Source: Bradyrhizobium sp. JYMT SZCCT0180
Lineage (GTDB): Bacteria > Pseudomonadota > Alphaproteobacteria > Rhizobiales > Xanthobacteraceae
DNA: 64,000 bases
Direction of reading: 5' to 3'
NCBI RefSeq assembly: GCF_018130165.1
Contig: NZ_JAFCLZ010000001.1
Span: 281,001-345,000 of the forward strand
The position numbers were made by a program, and so were the translations under genes. Shown here piece by piece: positions 59,789-64,000 of this stretch. Position 1 is the first letter of the stretch. Every line of letters starts with the position of its first letter. The notes beneath the pieces were generated by a model. The model was not told where the DNA came from and searched no databases. It was given only the letters and a program-made list of their open reading frames with translations.

Positions 59789-59890
59789 CGTCGTTCCGGG
59801 GCGATGCGAAGCATCGAACCACAGATGCGCAATTGCGCATCGGGGAACCTCGAGATTCCGGGTTCGCGCGTTGCGCGCCCCGGAATGACA
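59789..59890. repeat. Intergenic palindromic repeat (GTCGTTCCGGGGCG / GCGCCCCGGAATGAC family)
   Basis: Ends CGTTCCGGGGCG and CGCGCCCCGGAATG are inverted, with inner hairpins GATGCGAAGCATC and GATGCGCAATTGCGCATC. It belongs with the repeat at 41798-41900, with which it shares the right-hand end CGCGCCCCGGAATGACA. Confidence 0.8.
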
Positions 59891-59922
59891 GATAGAGAGA
59901 AAAGCAAAAAGGGAGAGAAGAC

Positions 59923-60723
59923 ATGAAACTCACGCAAGAGCAGATCGACTATTTCAACCGCGAAGGCTGGCTGTTCCTGCCCGAGCTGTTCAGCCCCGAG
60001 GAAGTGGCCTATCTCGCGCGCGAGGCCGTGAGCATCTACGACGCCAACCGCCCCGAGGTATGGCGCGAGAAGAGCGGCGCGCCGCGCACCGCCTTTGCCG
60101 CGCATCTCTACAACGAGGCATTCGGCGCATTGGGTGCGCATCCGCGCATGATCGACCCGATCGAGCAGATCTTCGGCGAAAAACTCTACATGCACCAGTT
60201 CAAGATCAACGCCAAAGCCGCCTTCACCGGCGACGTCTGGCAATGGCACCAGGACTACGGCACCTGGAAGCGCGACGACGGCATGCCGGAGCCGCGCGCG
60301 ATGAACATCGCGATCTTCCTCGACGAGGTGATGCCGATCAACGGCCCCCTGATGCTGGTGCCGAAGAGTCAGACCGCCGGCGACCTCAAGGCCTCGCACG
60401 ATCTCGAAACCACCTCCTATCCGCTGTGGACGCTGGACGAGGCCACGGTGACGAGGCTGGTGCAGGAAGGCGGCATCGTCGCGCCGACCGGCAAGGCCGG
60501 CGGCATGCTGATGTTCCACGGCAATCTGGTGCACGGTTCGGCCGGCAACATCACGCCCTATCCGCGCAAGATCGTCTATTTGACGCTGAATGCGGTCTCC
60601 AACTACATCCGCACCCCGACGCGGCCGGAATATATCGCGCACCGCGATTTCACGCCGATCCAGACCGTGGATGACGACGCGCTGTTGCGGCTCGCGCGTG
60701 CGCATCGCCAGGCGGCGGAGTAG
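59923..60723 (+). CDS. Phytanoyl-CoA dioxygenase family protein
   Basis: Fe(II)/2-oxoglutarate-dependent dioxygenase of 266 residues. WQWHQDYGTWKRDDG holds the H-x-D iron ligands (about residues 107-109), LMFHGNLVHGSAGNITPYPRKIVYLTLNAV holds the distal His and the Arg that binds 2-oxoglutarate. Such enzymes hydroxylate small organic molecules (ectoine hydroxylase and phytanoyl-CoA hydroxylase are relatives). The GntR regulator upstream and the oxidoreductase downstream suggest a small catabolic unit. AGGGAGAGAAGAC gives a strong ribosome site before ATG 59923. Confidence 0.93.
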   Translation: MKLTQEQIDYFNREGWLFLPELFSPEEVAYLAREAVSIYDANRPEVWREKSGAPRTAFAAHLYNEAFGALGAHPRMIDPIEQIFGEKLYMHQFKINAKAAFTGDVWQWHQDYGTWKRDDGMPEPRAMNIAIFLDEVMPINGPLMLVPKSQTAGDLKASHDLETTSYPLWTLDEATVTRLVQEGGIVAPTGKAGGMLMFHGNLVHGSAGNITPYPRKIVYLTLNAVSNYIRTPTRPEYIAHRDFTPIQTVDDDALLRLARAHRQAAE

Positions 60724-60743
60724 CTTAAGCTCATCATAGTTTC

Positions 60744-60831
60744 GTCATGCCCGGCCTTGTGCCGGGCATCCACGTCTTAGCACTTTAACCACCAGCAAGA
60801 CGTGGATGGCCGGGACAAGCCCGGCCATGAC
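60744..60831. repeat. Intergenic palindromic repeat (GTCATGCCCGGCC family, copy 2)
   Basis: Its left arm of about 35 bases and right arm of about 34 bases are identical to those of the repeat at 49039-49128; only the central 15-20 bases differ. It is therefore a second full copy of the same element in the same orientation. Confidence 0.9.
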
Positions 60832-60884
60832 GAGACATCAAATCCGCGGCTCCTCGTCGCCTACACAATTGTTCGGACACCGCC

Positions 60885-62204
60885 ATGAACCTCCACCACC
60901 TCCTCCAGGCCCGCCATGCGGCGGGTAAACCGGTTCGTGTCGCGCTGATCGGCGCCGGCAAGTTCGGCTCGATGTTCCTGGCGCAGGTGCCGCACACGCC
61001 GGGACTTGAAGTGCCGCTGATTATCGATCTCGACCGCGACCGCGCGCGCGAGGCGTGCCGAACCGTCGGCTGGGACCAGGAGCGGATCGCACGGACCGCC
61101 TTCACCGATGACGGCCTGCGCGCGATCGCCGGCGGGGCAATGGATGTCGTGGTGGAAGCGACCGGCAATCCGGCCGTCGGCATCCGGCATGCCCGCGCGG
61201 CGATTGCAGCCGGCAAGCATGTCGTGATGGTCAATGTCGAGGCCGATGTGCTGGCAGGTCCGCTGCTGGCGGAGGAAGCCCGCAAGGCCGGCGTGGTCTA
61301 TTCGCTGGCCTATGGCGATCAGCCGGCGCTCACATCAGAGATGGTGGACTGGGCGCGCGCCACGGGATTCCGCGTCGTCGCCGCCGGCAAGGGTACAAAG
61401 TATCTGCCGGCCTATCATGACGTGACGCCGGAAGGCGTCTGGGGCCATTACGGGCTGACAGCCGACGAGGCGCAATCGGCGGGCATGAACCCGCAGATGT
61501 TCAACTCGTTTCTCGACGGCACCAAATCCGCGATCGAGATGGCGGCAATCGCCAATGCGTGCCAGCTCGACGTGCCCAGCGACGGCCTAAAGTTTCCGCC
61601 CTGCGGCGTCGACGACCTGCCGCATGTGATGCGGCCGCGCGACAAAGGCGGCGTGCTCGAGAAATCCGGCGTGGTGGAAGTGGTGTCGTCGCTGGAGCGC
61701 GACGGCAGGACGGTGTTTCGCGATCTGCGCTGGGGCGTCTACGTCGTGCTGGAAGCGCCGAACGATTACGCGGCGGATTGTTTCAAGCAATACGGGCTGA
61801 AGACCGACGCCTCGGGCAGGTTTGCCGCGATGTACAAGCCCTATCATCTGATCGGGCTTGAGCTGAACATCTCGATCCTGTCGGCGGCGCTGCGGGGCGA
61901 GCCGACCGGACAGCCGCATGGTTTTCGCGGCGATGTCGCGGCGGTCGCAAAACGCGACCTTCGCGCCGGCGAAATGCTCGACGGCGAAGGCGGCTACACG
62001 GTGTGGGGTAAATTGATGCCGGCGGCCGCCAGCCTCAAGGCCGGCGCGCTGCCGATTGGTCTGGCCCATCGCGTCAAGCTGAAGAACAACGTCGCCCACG
62101 GCGCCGTGGTGCGCTGGAGCGATGTCGAGGTCGACGAAGCCAACGACACCATCAAGACGCGCAAGGCGATGGAAGCAAAGTTTGCGGCGACGGGCAACGC
62201 GTAA
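60885..62204 (+). CDS. NAD(P)-dependent oxidoreductase with C-terminal SAF domain (homoserine dehydrogenase-like)
   Basis: Protein of 439 residues. VALIGAGKFGSMFLAQV is the Rossmann NAD(P) motif, VVVEATGNPAVGIRHARAAIAAGKHVVMVNVEADVLAGPLL the second part, close to homoserine dehydrogenases and COG4091 proteins. The C-terminal part from about 340 (GDVAAVAKRDLRAGEMLDGEGGYTVWGKLMP) is a SAF domain. Members occur with tricarboxylate or sugar-acid utilisation genes and GntR regulators. Its substrate is unknown. It probably belongs to the same unit as the dioxygenase-like protein. Confidence 0.92.
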   Translation: MNLHHLLQARHAAGKPVRVALIGAGKFGSMFLAQVPHTPGLEVPLIIDLDRDRAREACRTVGWDQERIARTAFTDDGLRAIAGGAMDVVVEATGNPAVGIRHARAAIAAGKHVVMVNVEADVLAGPLLAEEARKAGVVYSLAYGDQPALTSEMVDWARATGFRVVAAGKGTKYLPAYHDVTPEGVWGHYGLTADEAQSAGMNPQMFNSFLDGTKSAIEMAAIANACQLDVPSDGLKFPPCGVDDLPHVMRPRDKGGVLEKSGVVEVVSSLERDGRTVFRDLRWGVYVVLEAPNDYAADCFKQYGLKTDASGRFAAMYKPYHLIGLELNISILSAALRGEPTGQPHGFRGDVAAVAKRDLRAGEMLDGEGGYTVWGKLMPAAASLKAGALPIGLAHRVKLKNNVAHGAVVRWSDVEVDEANDTIKTRKAMEAKFAATGNA

Positions 62205-62212
62205 CGATCAGG

Positions 62213-62584
62213 TCACGTCTGCTTCCGGCGACAAACCGCCTCGATGTTGTGGCCGTCGGGATCGAGCACGAACGCGCCGTAGTAATCTTCGTGATAATTC
62301 GGGCGCAGCCCCGGTTGCCCGTTGTCGCGTCCCCCGGCTGCGAGCGCGGCCTGGTGAAACCGGTCCACGGTTTCCCTGTCGTGGGCCGCAAACGCGACAT
62401 GGCTGCCGGTTTGCGAAGCGTTTTTCTCGCCGATCCAGAAGAATGCCTTGCGGTCGGCCCCATAGCCGGCGGCGGTTGGACCTTCAGCGTACAAGCGCTC
62501 GATGCCGAGCGGACGAAGCGCCTGATCATAGAATTTCCTTGACCGCTCGATATCGCTGACGCCCAGCGAGACGTGATCCAGCAT
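62213..62584 (-). CDS. VOC family protein (glyoxalase/extradiol dioxygenase-like)
   Basis: Protein of 123 residues with the two beta-alpha-beta-beta-beta modules of the vicinal oxygen chelate fold: LDHVSLGVSDIERSRKFYDQALRPLGIERL first, then SHVAFAAHDRETVDRFHQAALAAGG and YYGAFVLDPDGHNIEAVCR. His in LDHV, the late His in SHVAF and Glu in NIEAV are the expected metal ligands. GGAGG lies 5 bases before ATG 62584. It converges with the oxidoreductase gene. The activity is unknown. Confidence 0.92.
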   Translation of the reverse strand: MLDHVSLGVSDIERSRKFYDQALRPLGIERLYAEGPTAAGYGADRKAFFWIGEKNASQTGSHVAFAAHDRETVDRFHQAALAAGGRDNGQPGLRPNYHEDYYGAFVLDPDGHNIEAVCRRKQT

Positions 62585-62653
62585 TGCAGCCTCCCGATTA
62601 TCTCGACGATTCATGACGGCATTTGGCGCAGATCGGCGCAGCCTCCGAATTTG

Positions 62654-63739
62654 CTACGGCAGCAAGTGGCTCGATCGCGCCAGGCCGAACCATTTCCGGA
62701 ACATCGCCTCGGTATCCATCATCTCCGTAAAACCGGCCTGGTTGATCTTCACGGTCGAGACGATCGAGGGCGGGCCCGACTGGCTGTGGCCAAAGCGCAT
62801 GCTGTAGTCGGCATACTGGAATGACAGGCCGACAAATTCTTCAAGGCCGGGCGAAATCAGATTGTGCTTGCGCCGCAGCTCGTCCCACGGCGCGATCCAT
62901 TTGGGATATTCCTGCGCCAGCGACAGCGGCACGGCATTGCCCGGCTTCATCTCGAGCGCGTCTGCAATCGCCGGCCAGACATTCTCCCAGGTGAAGACAT
63001 CGCCATTGGTGACGTTGAAGGCTTCGTTGCGCGCGGCGGCCGCCTCGCCGGCCCAGGCGATCGCGCGCGCCAAAAGATCGACGTCGACCGCTTGCGACAC
63101 CCGCGCGGCACCGCCGGGATAGTCGAGCGGACGGCCTTGCTCGCGCAACATGGCGGCATAGACGCCGAGTGGCGGGATCAGGTCCATCGCGCCGCCGATC
63201 GTCTCACCGACGATCAGGACGGGACGCAGAATGCTCCAGTGCCAGGCCTTGCCCTGCTGCAGCTCGCGCAGGAAATTCTCCTGCGCCCAGTAGAAATTCG
63301 GCTGCTCGTACATTTCCGAGCGGCCTTCGCGCGCCGGCACGGTGAGCGGGCGGACGTGGACGCCATACGCCTTGGTGCCTTGCAGAAGCGCGACATGCCG
63401 AAGCTGCGGCGCGACCGGTTCGAGCGCGGCCATCAGATTGCGCAGCATCACATCGTTGGTGCGGATCTGATCCTGATCGCGCCAGCCGTCGACCAGATTG
63501 GGCGCTTCATAGAGCGCGGCGTAGACAAGATGGGTGGCGCCCTGCAATTCGGTTGCGGCGCGCCGGCACTGCACGGGATCGGTGAGGTCGATCTGCACGT
63601 GCCTGGCGCCATGGAGCTCGCGCGGCCTGCGCCGCGACAGCGCCAGAACGTCGCATCCCCCGGCGGCGCCGAAGTGCCGCAATGCGGCATTTCCCACCAA
63701 TCCCGTGGCGCCCGCGACCACGACCTTCTTTTCTGCCAT
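62654..63739 (-). CDS. NAD(P)-dependent epimerase/reductase (PRISE-like SDR)
   Basis: Extended SDR protein of 361 residues. VVVAGATGLVGNAALRHFG is the cofactor motif and NFYWAQENFL holds the Tyr of the non-standard Y-x3-K-like active site seen in progesterone 5-beta-reductase/iridoid synthase-like (PRISE) proteins, where the Lys is displaced into the upstream LQGTKAYGVH element. PNLVDGWRDQDQIRTNDVMLRNLMAAL fits that family too. It probably reduces enone or similar substrates with NADPH. ATG 63739. The gene stands apart from the operons nearby. Confidence 0.92.
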   Translation of the reverse strand: MAEKKVVVAGATGLVGNAALRHFGAAGGCDVLALSRRRPRELHGARHVQIDLTDPVQCRRAATELQGATHLVYAALYEAPNLVDGWRDQDQIRTNDVMLRNLMAALEPVAPQLRHVALLQGTKAYGVHVRPLTVPAREGRSEMYEQPNFYWAQENFLRELQQGKAWHWSILRPVLIVGETIGGAMDLIPPLGVYAAMLREQGRPLDYPGGAARVSQAVDVDLLARAIAWAGEAAAARNEAFNVTNGDVFTWENVWPAIADALEMKPGNAVPLSLAQEYPKWIAPWDELRRKHNLISPGLEEFVGLSFQYADYSMRFGHSQSGPPSIVSTVKINQAGFTEMMDTEAMFRKWFGLARSSHLLP

Positions 63740-64000
63740 TTCCGGCTCCAGCGGCGATTACCGGCCTTCCTATCAGACCAACGCCGGTCGCGTCAGTTTA
63801 CGCCTTAGCCTTTCGTCGTGTGAAGGCGGGCATGTGAAGGCTCGGCCATTGCGTAAACTTATTGCAGCTGTTCGCAGCTGCGGCCGGACCAGAACCCTTG
63901 ATTATCGCCCCCCGATTGGTCATCCTGCCCTACGGGTTTGAAAGGATTGATCTCAATCACCAATCGAACGTCGGCCATCGTCGGACAGAAACGACAAAAC
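63740..64000. other. Terminal stretch without supported gene
   Basis: The final 261 bases are upstream of the epimerase-like gene and should contain its promoter. A short inverted pair, GCAGCTGTTCGCAGCTGC, lies at about 63864-63881. No gene is supported before the window end. Confidence 0.3.

Noticed and set aside
63534..63941. 135-codon plus-strand frame at the window end
   Set aside because: Mostly antisense to the epimerase-like gene, and the remainder has no coding character.

Overview
The window is high-GC alphaproteobacterial chromosome, most likely from a Bradyrhizobium or a close relative. This is inferred from codon usage, from gene content (rhizobial exopolysaccharide genes, an H-NS-like protein, small proteins of a type common in that genus) and from dispersed palindromic repeats. 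No rRNA gene or species-specific marker is present, so the genus is not proven. It falls into two parts that differ in content, intergenic composition and repeats.

Part 1 (about 1-36.7 kb) is an exopolysaccharide locus. It opens with a tandemly duplicated pair of GT4 glycosyltransferases (tail of copy B, then A, B', A') and a Wzx-type flippase. A further GT4 enzyme and a secreted clan-A glycoside hydrolase follow on the minus strand. Next is a 1456-residue protein with an N-terminal glycoside-hydrolase domain, five 162-163-residue YD-like repeats and an RTX/type-I-secretion C-terminus. A long minus-strand operon (21.1 to 13.3 kb) encodes three membrane acyltransferases, a Wzy-like polymerase, a second flippase, a CysE-like acetyltransferase and a methyltransferase, so the polymer is probably acylated and methylated. 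A plus-strand run (21.6-28.4 kb) encodes an O-antigen-ligase-like protein, two related small secreted proteins flanking a transglutaminase-like cysteine peptidase, a Wzc-type co-polymerase/tyrosine kinase and a membrane protein. A minus-strand group supplies the priming sugar-phosphate transferase, UDP-glucose 4-epimerase (galE) and UDP-glucose dehydrogenase (ugd). A Ser/Thr phosphatase and several small proteins close the region. Intergenic regions here repeatedly carry ATTAAA/TTTAAT motifs, including four GATTAAA copies spaced 19-20 bp apart before one gene.

Part 2 (about 36.8-64 kb) looks like ordinary chromosome: small conserved proteins, an H-NS-like nucleoid protein, initiator tRNA-Met with terminator, a GMC oxidoreductase, CvpA and a run of metabolic genes (SDR, quinone oxidoreductase, two MBL hydrolases, fumarylacetoacetate-hydrolase-like, GST, serine hydrolase, enoyl-CoA hydratase). 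Then come ogt, tandem alpha/beta hydrolases, a membrane adenylate cyclase, and a divergent carboxymuconolactone-decarboxylase-like gene and ECF41-type sigma factor with two good ECF41 promoters back to back. A GntR regulator with a perfect 20-bp palindrome before its start, a phytanoyl-CoA dioxygenase-like protein, a SAF-domain oxidoreductase, a VOC protein and an NAD-dependent epimerase finish the window. About a dozen intergenic palindromic repeats of several families lie between 41 and 61 kb and none was seen in Part 1.
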